Below, piece after piece: positions 53,164 through 62,339 of a DNA stretch of 64,000 bases. The translations under genes and the position numbers were made by a program. Numbering within the stretch: the first letter of the stretch is position 1; each line of letters starts with the position of its first letter. This stretch comes from Woeseiaceae bacterium. GTDB lineage: Bacteria; Pseudomonadota; Gammaproteobacteria; Steroidobacterales; Woeseiaceae. The DNA is taken from contig JAJFKS010000003.1 of assembly GCA_021773115.1 (NCBI GenBank), forward strand, positions 1 through 64,000. The letters are read 5' to 3'. The notes beneath the pieces are model-generated. The model made no database searches. It was not told the DNA's origin and worked only from the letters and a program-made list of their open reading frames with translations.

Positions 53164-54378
53164 ATGCACAAACACATTGAAGAACTACATCGCCTGGGAA
53201 GCAAATCCGAACGCCTCATTATCGGTCTCATGAGCGGCACGTCATTGGACGGTCTGGATGTCGCACTCTGTCGGATCGCCGGGCAAGGTCCGGATACGTC
53301 CGTTGATATACTGAATTTTGAGACTGTGCCGTACACGTCTGATTATCGTGAGCGCGTTTTATCCGTATTTTCGATCCGCAATGTCGATTTGCAGACCGTG
53401 TGTCTGCTCAATGCGTGGATCGGGCTGCATCACGGCCGGACCGTTAACGCCTGCCTGGATCGCTGGGGAATACTGGCGACCGATATTGATTTAATCGCGA
53501 GCCACGGACAGACCATTTACCATTGTCCCAAACACTTACATCAACTGCCTGACTACCCGAGCGCAACGCTGCAGATCGGTGATGGCGATCATTTGGCGCA
53601 CACCGTGGGCGTCATTACGTGCAGCGATTTTCGTCAAAAACACCTGGCGGCTGGTGGTGAGGGTGCACCGCTCGCGATGTACGGCGACTATCTGGTTTTC
53701 AGTAGCGCCAATGAGAATCGGGTAATGCTGAACATCGGCGGAATCGCGAATCTAACCTGGTTGCCGAGCTCACTGAACTCGAAAGATGTCTTGAGCACTG
53801 ATGTCGGTACGGGCAACACGCTCATGGATGCTTTTATCCAACAACATTACGACGGCATGTTGTTTGATGCCGATTCCGAGATCGCCAGAAAAGGCACCGT
53901 CTCGACCGCGCTGTTAGCCGCACTGAAAGCGCACAAGTTTTTTTCGCGTGGTTTCCCAAAAACTATCGGGCCTGAATTATTCAACTTGGATTACCTGGAT
54001 CGGGCAAAACAAGTCAGCAGCACACAAGCCCTGTCGTCCGAGGATCAATTGGCGACGTTGAGTCAATTCTCCGCCGACTCCATAGTGCAAGCCATTCGAA
54101 ATATAACAAGTCAGGTCGATTCGTTCTCCATCTATTCAAGCGGTGGCGGCATTCACAACCCGCTACTGATGGATAATATTCAACAACAATTTGCTGAGAC
54201 TGTCATTCAAACGACCGACGCGCTAAACATAGACCCGGACGCAAAAGAAGCCATTGTATTTGCGGTTCTCGCCAACGAGTGTGTCGCAGGCAAAGTTGTA
54301 TCGGAAATTGGCGACGCGGCGATTGGTGCTGCGGTCGCTCGTCCGGTGTCGATGGGGAAGATCAGTTTTCCAGATTGA
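53164..54378 (+). CDS. anmK: Anhydro-N-acetylmuramic acid kinase
   Basis: 404-aa kinase that hydrolyses and phosphorylates 1,6-anhydroMurNAc to MurNAc-6-P, the substrate of MurQ. Signatures: GLMSGTSLDGLDVAL at residues 21-35, IASHGQTIYH, LQIGDGDHLAH, MLNIGGIANLTWL, STDVGTGNTLMDAF and YSSGGGIHNPLL. The length is normal. The N-terminal 17 residues are slightly longer than usual. Last gene before the attachment-site remnant at 54,415. Confidence 0.96.
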   Translation: MHKHIEELHRLGSKSERLIIGLMSGTSLDGLDVALCRIAGQGPDTSVDILNFETVPYTSDYRERVLSVFSIRNVDLQTVCLLNAWIGLHHGRTVNACLDRWGILATDIDLIASHGQTIYHCPKHLHQLPDYPSATLQIGDGDHLAHTVGVITCSDFRQKHLAAGGEGAPLAMYGDYLVFSSANENRVMLNIGGIANLTWLPSSLNSKDVLSTDVGTGNTLMDAFIQQHYDGMLFDADSEIARKGTVSTALLAALKAHKFFSRGFPKTIGPELFNLDYLDRAKQVSSTQALSSEDQLATLSQFSADSIVQAIRNITSQVDSFSIYSSGGGIHNPLLMDNIQQQFAETVIQTTDALNIDPDAKEAIVFAVLANECVAGKVVSEIGDAAIGAAVARPVSMGKISFPD

Positions 54379-54414
54379 AAAATATGACATAGCCCGCTCA
54401 GGGCGACACGGCGA

Positions 54415-54490
54415 TCGGGAGGCAGGGGCCCTCCCTGATCGGTGTCCCAATAAATCCTGACGATCCTCGAAGCTGACGCCTGCTGCTCGA
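54415..54490. repeat. Attachment site copy 4 plus integrase scrap
   Basis: 16 bp identical to tRNA-Pro positions 11,011-11,026 (54,415-54,430) are followed 10 bp later by about 45 bp (TAAATCCTGACGATCCTCGA and flanks) that align with the integrase gene around 11,255-11,300. In the intact arrangement these two sequences are about 230 bp apart, so an internal deletion joined them. Confidence 0.7.
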
Positions 54491-54689
54491 AGTCAATGAC
54501 CAAACCTGTGCCAAAAATCGTGCCAAAGCGAGGTATTTCGCTTCCGCAAATAGAAAATATACTCATTGCGTTTTCCTATGAAAGGTCTATATCTCTGCTC
54601 GATATGAGCCCGTTTTCGGGCCGCAAAAGGACGAACTGGGTCTTCGGCAGCCAGGGTGCCTTTCAAAACGACTGCCGGATGAGACGATA

Positions 54690-56297
54690 ATGAAAAGCTA
54701 CTTGAAGAGTCTGCCAATTCATCAGCATTTTATTGGAGGCTTTCGCTGGTCGAAATTTACACCGCTAATCAGTGGCGTGTTGGTGGCCTCCGCCCTAACA
54801 TTGGCTGCGGCACAGGCGCAGGAAACAGAGCCGAATAATGCTTGCTCGACACCGCAGGACTTGGGTGCGGTCGCCTTACCGACGATTGTTTCGGGCAGCC
54901 TCGATTCGACGCTGACGACGCTCGATATCGATTTCTTTCGTATCGAGGCAAGTCCCGGCCAGTCGATCCGAGTTGACTTCGAAGGGCAATCCACTGACTC
55001 GGGTTCGCTCGCTGAGCCGCTCTTGGGCTTGTTTGACTCCGGCTGTTCCCTGTTGGCCATCGATGTTTATGGCGGTGTAGGCGCGAACGCGCGCCTGTCG
55101 TTTGTTGTGCCGGCCGCTGGCGCATTTGTCCTCGGCGCCACCGCGTATCCCGATTACAGCTTCATCGGTGGTGGAGTCGGGACGTATCGACTGACGGTTA
55201 CGCCGTTGCCGACGATTGATTCCATCGCCGGTCGGTTAGTAGACGATATGACCGGTCTCGGCCTGCCGGGCACGGACGTGCCATACAGCTCTGTTCAGCT
55301 GCTGCGATGCAATGAAGAAGGCTGCTACGAGTTCGTCAATTATCAACAGGCGGACACAGACGGTCGCTTCCTGTTGGACAGCGATCAGTCCGGCAATCCG
55401 ATCACCGTCGGCACTTATCAACTCTTCGCGTATGCGCAAGGCTATGAGTACTTCTTCAGTGAGCCTTTCGAAGTTTTCGAAGGCGAAGCGAGGGACCTCG
55501 GCGATTTGCGGCTAGTACCGCTGCAGTTGATCGGCTCGATAAGCGGTCGGTTGGTGGATGCCATTGATGGCAGGCCACTTTCCGGTTACAGCCCTCCCTA
55601 CCCGTACCTATATCTGCAACGCTGCGAGGAATTCGGTTGCTACGTCGTCGCCAGCAGCAGTCCAGACGACCTGGGCCGCTTTCGATTTGACGGCGTCCTC
55701 TACTTGCTGAGTCCCGGCACCTATCAGGTCATCGCCTTCGCGGAAGATTATCGAGAATCGAGATCGGCGAGCATCGAGGTTGGCGCGTTCAAGCACGTAG
55801 GTATCGGCGACTTGCCGATCACGCCATTCCCGATCCAGTTTGGTGCGGTGCAAGGCTGTGAGATTCTTGTCGGCGGTGGTCTGTGTGAGTACGGAATCGA
55901 GGTGCTCAAACGTGGCCCGGGCCACTACAAGGGCGCGGCGTGGAGTGCCGTGGAATTCTATCCAGCACCTTCTTATCGTGTAACGCGTTTTCAGGTTGGC
56001 AGGAATGGTGCAAGCCACCCTGCGCCGCTGAAGCTCAATCTCAAACAAGGTCAGCGTGAAATGCTGACGTTCCAGCTCGAGGTCCCTGCCAGCGTACCTG
56101 ACGGATCGTTCCTCTGTGCAACCGCCGCAGTCGGTTCGGATCCGTCCCCGCAGTTCGACAGTCAGGGCGATCGTTATGTATTCTGCGCAAGCGTGCAGTC
56201 CGGTGGCTTCGAGGTCCTGTCCGGGAATGAAGGCCGCAAGCGGCTCAGAGAGCTTAGGAAACAGGAACGTGAGGCCGGCGCGGATCGGCCCCGTTAA
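54690..56297 (+). CDS. Exported PPC/carboxypeptidase-regulatory-like protein
   Basis: 535-aa secreted protein. A signal peptide (LISGVLVASALTLAAAQAQ) is followed by ETEPNNACSTPQDLG and SGSLDSTLTTLDIDFFRIEA, the start of a pre-peptidase C-terminal (PPC) domain. Two carboxypeptidase-regulatory-like beta repeats follow (IAGRLVDDMTGLGLPGTD... and ISGRLVDAIDGRPLSGYS...) and then a unique C-terminal domain with cysteines. It looks like a surface or periplasmic beta protein without catalytic domain. GAGACGATA precedes the start. Confidence 0.7.
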   Translation: MKSYLKSLPIHQHFIGGFRWSKFTPLISGVLVASALTLAAAQAQETEPNNACSTPQDLGAVALPTIVSGSLDSTLTTLDIDFFRIEASPGQSIRVDFEGQSTDSGSLAEPLLGLFDSGCSLLAIDVYGGVGANARLSFVVPAAGAFVLGATAYPDYSFIGGGVGTYRLTVTPLPTIDSIAGRLVDDMTGLGLPGTDVPYSSVQLLRCNEEGCYEFVNYQQADTDGRFLLDSDQSGNPITVGTYQLFAYAQGYEYFFSEPFEVFEGEARDLGDLRLVPLQLIGSISGRLVDAIDGRPLSGYSPPYPYLYLQRCEEFGCYVVASSSPDDLGRFRFDGVLYLLSPGTYQVIAFAEDYRESRSASIEVGAFKHVGIGDLPITPFPIQFGAVQGCEILVGGGLCEYGIEVLKRGPGHYKGAAWSAVEFYPAPSYRVTRFQVGRNGASHPAPLKLNLKQGQREMLTFQLEVPASVPDGSFLCATAAVGSDPSPQFDSQGDRYVFCASVQSGGFEVLSGNEGRKRLRELRKQEREAGADRPR

Positions 56298-56479
56298 TCG
56301 CCTGGCGATGGTGGCGCCCGGTGATATTTTGCCGGGCGCTGCACCAGGCGGGTTCTTGTTTTCGCCATCTATCCAACACCAACTTGAACCCAACGGTTTT
56401 GACGTCTCTTGGTTGCGGTTTCAACCTGTGTGTGGCGAATTCCAATTCTGTCGCATAATTTCGTGTGAATTCCAAGTCC

Positions 56480-56911
56480 TGTCATGCCGGAACTGATTGT
56501 TACGTTGGCGACACAATGCTTGATCTAACCATCCTGTTCATCCACCTGCTGACCACCATCGCGAAACAGAAAACCCGGTCCCAAGGGACCATCACCGGAG
56601 CTTATCGCGGTCATCGTCGAGATCAAGAGACGCAATACCTACCGCTTTCGCACCCGTTTGTGGAAGGACTGATCGGGACGATCAGGCGAGAGTACCTCGA
56701 CCTCGTACCCTTTTGGACTGCTCGCGACCTGGAGAACAAACTTCTCAGTTTTAAGGCGTTCTACAACGACCAGCGGTGCCATTATGCGCTGGATGGTGAC
56801 ACTCCCAGTGAAAGAAATGCGAAGATACGAACCAATGTCGCAGGTCTGGATTCTTACCGCTGGCGAAGTCACTGCAGAGGTCTATATCATCTGCCGATTG
56901 CGGCCTGAGCA
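56480..56911 (+). pseudogene. IS481-like transposase, internally deleted
   Basis: The reading frame begins MLDLTILFIHLLTTIAKQ, the typical N-terminus, jumps over the catalytic DDE middle, and ends SHPFVEGLIGTIRREYLDL, TARDLENKLLSFKAFYNDQ, SYRWRSHCRGLYHLPIAA, the typical C-terminus. Roughly half of the gene is missing. Partial copies of its two ends lie at 30,345 and 61,290. Confidence 0.85.
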
Positions 56912-56931
56912 CGAATTCGCCACAGACACAC

Positions 56932-57480
56932 TTAGCCGCCCCGCAAACGCAACAAGTGACGGCGAATCCCGTCCACCCCGTCTGCCAGCGCAAGACTTCG
57001 ATACAGCAACGGCTCAATGATGCGATGACAGGGCAAGGTTTCCGGCTCGAGGCCATCGAGAAAGTTCTTGACCCGCAGGCCAAGCTCGGTGTCGCCCGAA
57101 GTCTTCAGCATGCGGCGGAAAAACAACGTATCCGCGTCTTCTTTTCGCGAGGCCAGCAGTAAAAACGTATAGACCGTACCTTCGATGCTGAGGTCCGGCT
57201 GCGCCACTTGCTTGCGGACTCGCAGTCTGTCCTGCTCAAGCGTTAGCGAGAATCCGAGCCCCGCATCCCTGACGATAACGTTCATCACACGCGCAGCAAG
57301 AAATTCGAGTTCCCCCGCTCGCAATGCTGCCGCGAACAGCGTGTTGAGTGCCGTGGCGATCGCCGTCGTTCCGGCCGACGGCGGTACCCACGCCAGCGGC
57401 TTCCCGACGATCGCCGGCAGTTCCGGCAACGCGCCGTTTGCACTCGCCTCGTTCCTGGTCGGATCAGTCATCAGAGTCAC
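56932..57480 (-). CDS. ubiT: UbiT (SCP2 lipid-binding accessory factor)
   Basis: 182-aa SCP2/sterol-carrier-like protein: LNTLFAAALRAGELEFLAAR, VRDAGLGFSLTLEQDRLRV, DLSIEGTVYTFLLLASRKED, TLFFRRMLKTSGDTELGLRV. UbiT is the lipid-binding partner in O2-independent ubiquinone synthesis. Starts with no gap after ubiD, last of the ubiU-V-D-T operon. Confidence 0.9.
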   Translation of the reverse strand: MTLMTDPTRNEASANGALPELPAIVGKPLAWVPPSAGTTAIATALNTLFAAALRAGELEFLAARVMNVIVRDAGLGFSLTLEQDRLRVRKQVAQPDLSIEGTVYTFLLLASRKEDADTLFFRRMLKTSGDTELGLRVKNFLDGLEPETLPCHRIIEPLLYRSLALADGVDGIRRHLLRLRGG

Positions 57481-59013
57481 TCAATCAATGCCGAGATCGG
57501 CCCACATCTTATCAACACGGCACTTCACGTCGTCGTTCATCCGAATCGCGTGTCCCCACTGCCGATCGGTCTCGCCCGGCCATTTCGCCGTTGCATCCAA
57601 TCCCATCTTGGAACCGAGACCTGAGGTCGGACTCGCGAAATCCAGATAGTCGATCGGAGTGTTTTCGACCAGCAGGGAATCCCGCACCGGATCCATCCGT
57701 GTCGACATCGCCCAGATCACCTGCTTCCAGCAACGCACGTCGACATCGTCGTCTGTAACGATGACGAACTTCGTGTACGTGAACTGGCGTAAAAAAGACC
57801 ATATTCCGAACATGACTCGGCGCGCGTGACCCTTGTAGGCTTTTCGTATACTGACCACGGCCACTCGGTACGAACAGGCCTCGGGAGGCAGGTAGAAATC
57901 GACAATCTCCGGAAACTGATCCTGTAACAAGGGGATGAACATCTCATTCAGGCAGGCGGACAATACCGATGGTTCATCATCCGGCGGTTTACCCATGTAA
58001 GTCGCCTGGTAAACAGGATCGGAACGATGCGTAATGCGCTCGACCGTGAACACCGGGAACTTTTCCACCGAATTATAGTAGCCGGTATGATCGCCGAACG
58101 GCCCTTCGTCCACCGTCTCGTCCGGTTCCACAAATCCTTCGAGGACGATCTCGGCGGTGGCGGGTACGACAACATCGTGTGTCAAACACCGTGCGACCGT
58201 CGTTTTCGCCCCGCGCAGCAATCCCGCAAACTGAAACTCCGAAAGTGTGTCCGGCAGCGGTGTGACGGCCGCCAGCGTCGTCGCCGGATCGGCGCCGATC
58301 GCAACCGCGACCGGGAAACGGCGACCGGGATACGCGGCCTTGAATTCGTCAAAGTCAATTGCACCGCCACGATGGTGCAGCCACCGCATGATCAGCCGAT
58401 TTCGGCCGATCACCTGCTGCCGGTAGATGCCGATATTGTGGCGAGGCTTGTGCGGTCCTTGCGTGACGACCAGCCCGAAGGTAATCATCTTGCCAGCATC
58501 CTCGGGCCAGCAGGTCTGAATCGGAAGCATCGACAAGTCGACATCCGGCCCCTCGATCACAACGTCGCGACAGGGCGGCGTGTCCACCTGCACCGGATTG
58601 AGGTGGGCCAGTTTACGAAACAGCGGCAACGAACCGATGGCGTCGCCGACGTCACTTGGCACGCTCGGTGATCTCAGGAAAGCCAGCTCCTTACCGAACG
58701 CCCGGAATGCTTTTTTATTTTCAAGACCGATGGCTGCCGCCACCCGCTGCTCGGTTCCGAACAAATTTCCAACCACAGCTATGTTTCCGCCGCCCGGGTT
58801 TTCAAACAACAACGCCGGTCCGCCGTTCCTGATCGCGCGATGACAGATCTCAGTAATTTCCAATGCCGGGCTGACCGGTATTTTAATGCGCTTCAGGTCG
58901 CGTTGAAGTTCCAGGGCACTCAGGAACTCGCTCTGGCTGTGATAAACGGGGCGATCCTCCTGCATTAGTGAATAAAGCGTTGAGCGAATAATCTGCGACG
59001 GCTTGCGCATCAT
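57481..59013 (-). CDS. ubiD: UbiD 3-polyprenyl-4-hydroxybenzoate decarboxylase
   Basis: 510-aa prenyl-FMN-dependent decarboxylase of ubiquinone synthesis. Signatures: [100 protein letters not shown]. An in-frame ATG 16 codons in could also be used. The start overlaps the ubiV stop by 4 bp. Its UbiX partner is not in the window. Confidence 0.94.
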   Translation of the reverse strand: MMRKPSQIIRSTLYSLMQEDRPVYHSQSEFLSALELQRDLKRIKIPVSPALEITEICHRAIRNGGPALLFENPGGGNIAVVGNLFGTEQRVAAAIGLENKKAFRAFGKELAFLRSPSVPSDVGDAIGSLPLFRKLAHLNPVQVDTPPCRDVVIEGPDVDLSMLPIQTCWPEDAGKMITFGLVVTQGPHKPRHNIGIYRQQVIGRNRLIMRWLHHRGGAIDFDEFKAAYPGRRFPVAVAIGADPATTLAAVTPLPDTLSEFQFAGLLRGAKTTVARCLTHDVVVPATAEIVLEGFVEPDETVDEGPFGDHTGYYNSVEKFPVFTVERITHRSDPVYQATYMGKPPDDEPSVLSACLNEMFIPLLQDQFPEIVDFYLPPEACSYRVAVVSIRKAYKGHARRVMFGIWSFLRQFTYTKFVIVTDDDVDVRCWKQVIWAMSTRMDPVRDSLLVENTPIDYLDFASPTSGLGSKMGLDATAKWPGETDRQWGHAIRMNDDVKCRVDKMWADLGID

Positions 59014-59924
59014 GCAGTTCGAGCCTGGATGCAGGAGGCCATTCCAGCTTCGTCATGCCAATACCCGTCGCATAGGTCCGATGCCGAGAAACGCCGTAGT
59101 TCCGGCACCGCCTCGGTGGCCTCCATTGATCGCGAGCGAACCTGGTCGAACAACGAAATCACCTGCTCGATGTGTTCCGACTGTGGGCTGATCCGAAATA
59201 CGTCGATAAGCGCGGTGGGATCGCCCAACTCATGAATCAGGTTATGTACCCTAGCCGACTGCGTCTGAATACCGTTGATGACCAGAAAATCCTCGTTGTC
59301 CCGCGTCGATAGCATCAGACCATCCGGGTAGTCGATACAACAATGTGCGCAATCGTCTTTGGACACCTTATGCGCGCGAGCCGTATAACAGCGCGCTGAG
59401 TAGGCAATCGGCATTCTGCCCCATGCAAATACTTCGGCTTCCACGCCTGGCGGCATCTCCTGCTGAATCCCGGCAAGTGCGTTTTTCGATAACTCCACCG
59501 GCAAGGTCCAGCGAAACAGTCCCAGCTCCACCAGTTTGCTGAGTGTCCGTGGATTGTAAATATTGAGTGACGGTCCGCCGACGAAGCGTGTTTTTCCCGC
59601 CAGCAACTGTACTGCCGACATGTCATTCGCCTCGACCGTGAAGCGCCCGTTAGTGCACAGTTTCCTGACGTAGCCGAGCTCCGAGTTTGCCTCAAGCAGC
59701 GCCAGCGTCGATAAAACAACCTCCTTGCCCGCCGCCTGCAATCGTTCGGCAACGTCGATCCAGTCCTGATGGCGAAACGACCGCCGCTTTGAACAAACCG
59801 TCTCGCCCAGGTAAACGATATCCACCGGCGACGATTCGATGGTGCGATAGAAATCGAGCATCTTCTCTTTCGCCCAGTGCTCCTGGATCGGTCCCAGGGA
59901 AAGGCGCGCAGTTGTCATTGCCAC
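59010..59924 (-). CDS. ubiV: UbiV U32-family hydroxylation factor
   Basis: 304-aa U32-family protein. [20 protein letters not shown] and [20 protein letters not shown] start the TIM-like part; the later [18 protein letters not shown] contributes, with the early Cys, the ligands of a 4Fe-4S cluster. With UbiU it forms the O2-independent hydroxylase for ubiquinone. It overlaps ubiU by 10 bp. Confidence 0.94.
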   Translation of the reverse strand: MAMTTARLSLGPIQEHWAKEKMLDFYRTIESSPVDIVYLGETVCSKRRSFRHQDWIDVAERLQAAGKEVVLSTLALLEANSELGYVRKLCTNGRFTVEANDMSAVQLLAGKTRFVGGPSLNIYNPRTLSKLVELGLFRWTLPVELSKNALAGIQQEMPPGVEAEVFAWGRMPIAYSARCYTARAHKVSKDDCAHCCIDYPDGLMLSTRDNEDFLVINGIQTQSARVHNLIHELGDPTALIDVFRISPQSEHIEQVISLFDQVRSRSMEATEAVPELRRFSASDLCDGYWHDEAGMASCIQARTA

Positions 59925-60910
59925 TCCCGTTGGTAGGCACCCAATGTCGTCTGCGCTCCTTCTGACAAAGCCGACAGTTCCGATAGCCAGACCCGGTCCG
60001 GCCGAAAACCATCCGGGTCGTCTCGGCAGGCATCGATAGCGGCGCGCAGTATCGTCGTCACCTTGCCCACATAAGCCGGGCTGCGCTGGCGTCCTTCGAT
60101 CTTGATGGCCGCCACACCGATACGCAATAATTCAGGCAGGATGGGTAAAACATTGAGACTGGTCGGCGCTTCGATCGCATATCCCGTCACATCGTTGACC
60201 TTGTAGCGGCCTTTGCAGATCGTTGGGTAACCTGCGTTTTCGTTTTTTTCGAAACGGTCAATCAGCAGACCGTTCAATCGCGTTTCCAGAACGTCGTCCG
60301 TTTCGGTCCAACGCACGAAGCTCGCCGGCGAACAGGCGCCGAATGTATTGGGTCCCTGACCGGTTACGTAAGACGATAAAGAGCAGCGGCCTTCCACCAT
60401 GACGCAAAGGCTGCCGAAACCAAATACTTCAATCGGGATCGGACTGTTGTCCACCAGAGCCGCCACCTGTTTTACCGACAGCACCCTGGGAATCACCGCA
60501 CGCTGAACGCCGAACTGCTCCGCGTAGAAGCGCACCGCTTCATGGCTGGTCGCCGAGCCCTGTACCGAAAGGTGCAAACGAAGTTCGGGCCATTTGCCGG
60601 CCGCGTATTCCATCACGCCTATATCGGCAACGATCAGTGCGTCGACAGCGTAGTGCGCAGCCTGATCGACAGCGCTTTGCCATTTTGCAAAGTTGTCCGC
60701 CTGCGGATAGGTGTTGATGGCAACATAAACCTTCGTCTCATTGCGGCGTGCATACGCCAATCCCTGCTCTATCTGCCTGTCGGAAAAATTCAGCCCCGCG
60801 AAGTGACGAGCATTGGTCTCATTTCTAAACCCGATGTACACCGCATCCGCGCCATTGTCGACGGCGGCCTTCAGTGACGGAAGATTTCCAGCAGGGCAAA
60901 CGAGTTCCAT
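59915..60910 (-). CDS. ubiU: UbiU U32-family hydroxylation factor
   Basis: 331-aa U32-family protein, first gene of the operon: MELVCPAGNLPSLKAAVDN, GADAVYIGFRNETNARHFAG, RLHLSVQGSATSHEAVRF, FGFGSLCVMVEGRCSLSSYV, CKGRYKVNDVTGYAIEA, KIEGRQRSPAYVGKVT. Cysteines in the middle (LCVMVEGRC, FGAC, ICKG) are the cluster ligands. It pairs with UbiV for anaerobic ring hydroxylation. Confidence 0.95.
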   Translation of the reverse strand: MELVCPAGNLPSLKAAVDNGADAVYIGFRNETNARHFAGLNFSDRQIEQGLAYARRNETKVYVAINTYPQADNFAKWQSAVDQAAHYAVDALIVADIGVMEYAAGKWPELRLHLSVQGSATSHEAVRFYAEQFGVQRAVIPRVLSVKQVAALVDNSPIPIEVFGFGSLCVMVEGRCSLSSYVTGQGPNTFGACSPASFVRWTETDDVLETRLNGLLIDRFEKNENAGYPTICKGRYKVNDVTGYAIEAPTSLNVLPILPELLRIGVAAIKIEGRQRSPAYVGKVTTILRAAIDACRDDPDGFRPDRVWLSELSALSEGAQTTLGAYQREWQ

Positions 60911-61031
60911 GGTAGTACAGCATCACTCCGACGAATCAGCGGAGCTATTTTCCAGATAGGGACAAGCTCTTTCTATACACACTTTCCCCTATAGGACTCA
61001 GGCTGAAACCGCGTTGTTATCTGATTTGCGT

Positions 61032-61107
61032 GGGGCCGTAGCTCAGCTGGGAGAGCATCGCGTTCGCAATGCGAAGGTCGGGAGTTCGATCCTCCTCGGC
61101 TCCACCA
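61032..61107 (+). tRNA. tRNA-Ala(CGC)
   Basis: 76-nt cloverleaf: acceptor GGGGCCG pairs with CGGCTCC (one G-T pair), D-arm TAGCTCAGCTGGGAGAGC, anticodon arm TCGCG-TTCGCAA-TGCGA with anticodon CGC, T-loop TTCGATC, encoded CCA. A T-poor downstream suggests no close terminator. Confidence 0.95.
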
Positions 61108-61579
61108 ATCTACCGGAGACCAGCCCGTATACGGCCTCCTGCCTACGAGGTGCACAGGTGAACTCCTACAGGAAACTCGCCGGGTTGCTTGTCAACCGTA
61201 GAGCTCGTCAATAATGATAATCGATGAAGAACCACAGGGGCGCCTGTCGATTCAAACGCCTATACCGGGCACAAAACTTTCGCCTGTCACGTACCAATGT
61301 CGCAGATCCGGATTCTTGCCGCTGGCGAAGTCACTGCAGAGGCCTCAATCATCTGCCGCTTGCGGCCTGAGCACGAATTCACCGCGGACAGGTTCCGACG
61401 CTGAATCGAAATTGCATCTCATGTGATGGTTTACCAGAATTGCAAGGTAAGCTTTATCTCGGAAATTACAGATGGTGAATGCCGCAGAAATACGGCATAG
61501 ATAGCCTCGGGTTAGTTTCAAAATGTCATGACCGGGGTAAGCCCGGGTACAAACGCCGATTACAATCAGGACTGCGAAG
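61108..61579. other. 470-bp gap with IS scrap
   Basis: No gene. The section 61,290-61,395 is the remnant listed separately; the remaining 180 bp before the cytochrome gene likely hold its promoter. Confidence 0.55.
61290..61395 (+). pseudogene. IS481-like transposase remnant, 3' end
   Basis: About 100 bp (from GTACCAATGTCGCAGATCCG to ATTCACCGCGGACAGG) match the 3' end and downstream of the remnant at 56,833-56,930 with roughly 85% identity by eye. Only the transposase C-terminus and end are left. Confidence 0.75.
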
Positions 61580-62188
61580 ATGAAAAAAACATACGTATGG
61601 TCGACAGTACTGTCGGTGCTGTTGTGCGGACCGGCTCTGTCGGCTGAAGTCGACTCGATAATCGAGAAATGCAACGACTGCCACGGCGATCAGGGCGCCA
61701 GCCTGTGGAATGACGTACCGACAATCGCGGGAATCGACGCATACGTGCACTCCGAAGCACTGTACATTTACCGCGACAAGGGGCGTCCGTGTGTAAAGAG
61801 CAAGTATCGCCAGGGCGATACGTCACGAAGCGAAACCAGCATGTGCGAAATCGCGGCCAAGCTGAGTGACGACATGATCGAAAGCCTGGCGGGTCGTTAT
61901 GCGGCGCTGCCGTTCGTGCCGGCCAGACAGGACTTTGATGCCGCTCTCGCAGCCGCCGGAAAGCTCGTTCACGATCGGGACTGTGCGCGATGCCACTCCG
62001 ACGGTGGCGCCAACCCGGACGATGAAGCCAGCATCCTTGCTGGCCAGTGGATGGCATACCTGCGAAACACGTTTGCGGAATATGCGGCCGGCAAACGCGA
62101 ACAGCCCGACAAGATGCAAGTGAAAATGGACTCGCTCAGCAACAAGGATGTCGAGGCATTACTGCATTATTACGCCAGCCAACAGTAG
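61580..62188 (+). CDS. Diheme c-type cytochrome
   Basis: 202-aa periplasmic electron carrier. Signal peptide (VWSTVLSVLLCGPALSA) followed by two heme-binding motifs, CNDCH near residue 31 and CARCH near residue 134. Domains around them (GDQGASLWNDVPTIAGID; SDGGANPDDEASILAGQWMA) resemble cytochrome c4/c553 halves. Probably electron transfer to a terminal reductase or oxidase; the NapC-like gene nearby suggests respiratory use. Confidence 0.88.
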   Translation: MKKTYVWSTVLSVLLCGPALSAEVDSIIEKCNDCHGDQGASLWNDVPTIAGIDAYVHSEALYIYRDKGRPCVKSKYRQGDTSRSETSMCEIAAKLSDDMIESLAGRYAALPFVPARQDFDAALAAAGKLVHDRDCARCHSDGGANPDDEASILAGQWMAYLRNTFAEYAAGKREQPDKMQVKMDSLSNKDVEALLHYYASQQ

Positions 62189-62339
62189 CCGTGGCATGAA
62201 CGGTCACGTCGCCACCAGCATTACCTTACCTTTCGCCAATATTTTCGAGTTCGACGAAGACCGGATTGAGGGCTGTTGTATCTATATTGACGTCGCGTCG
62301 TTGTACGCAACAACGCCGTGATCATTGGGCTTTTGAGCT

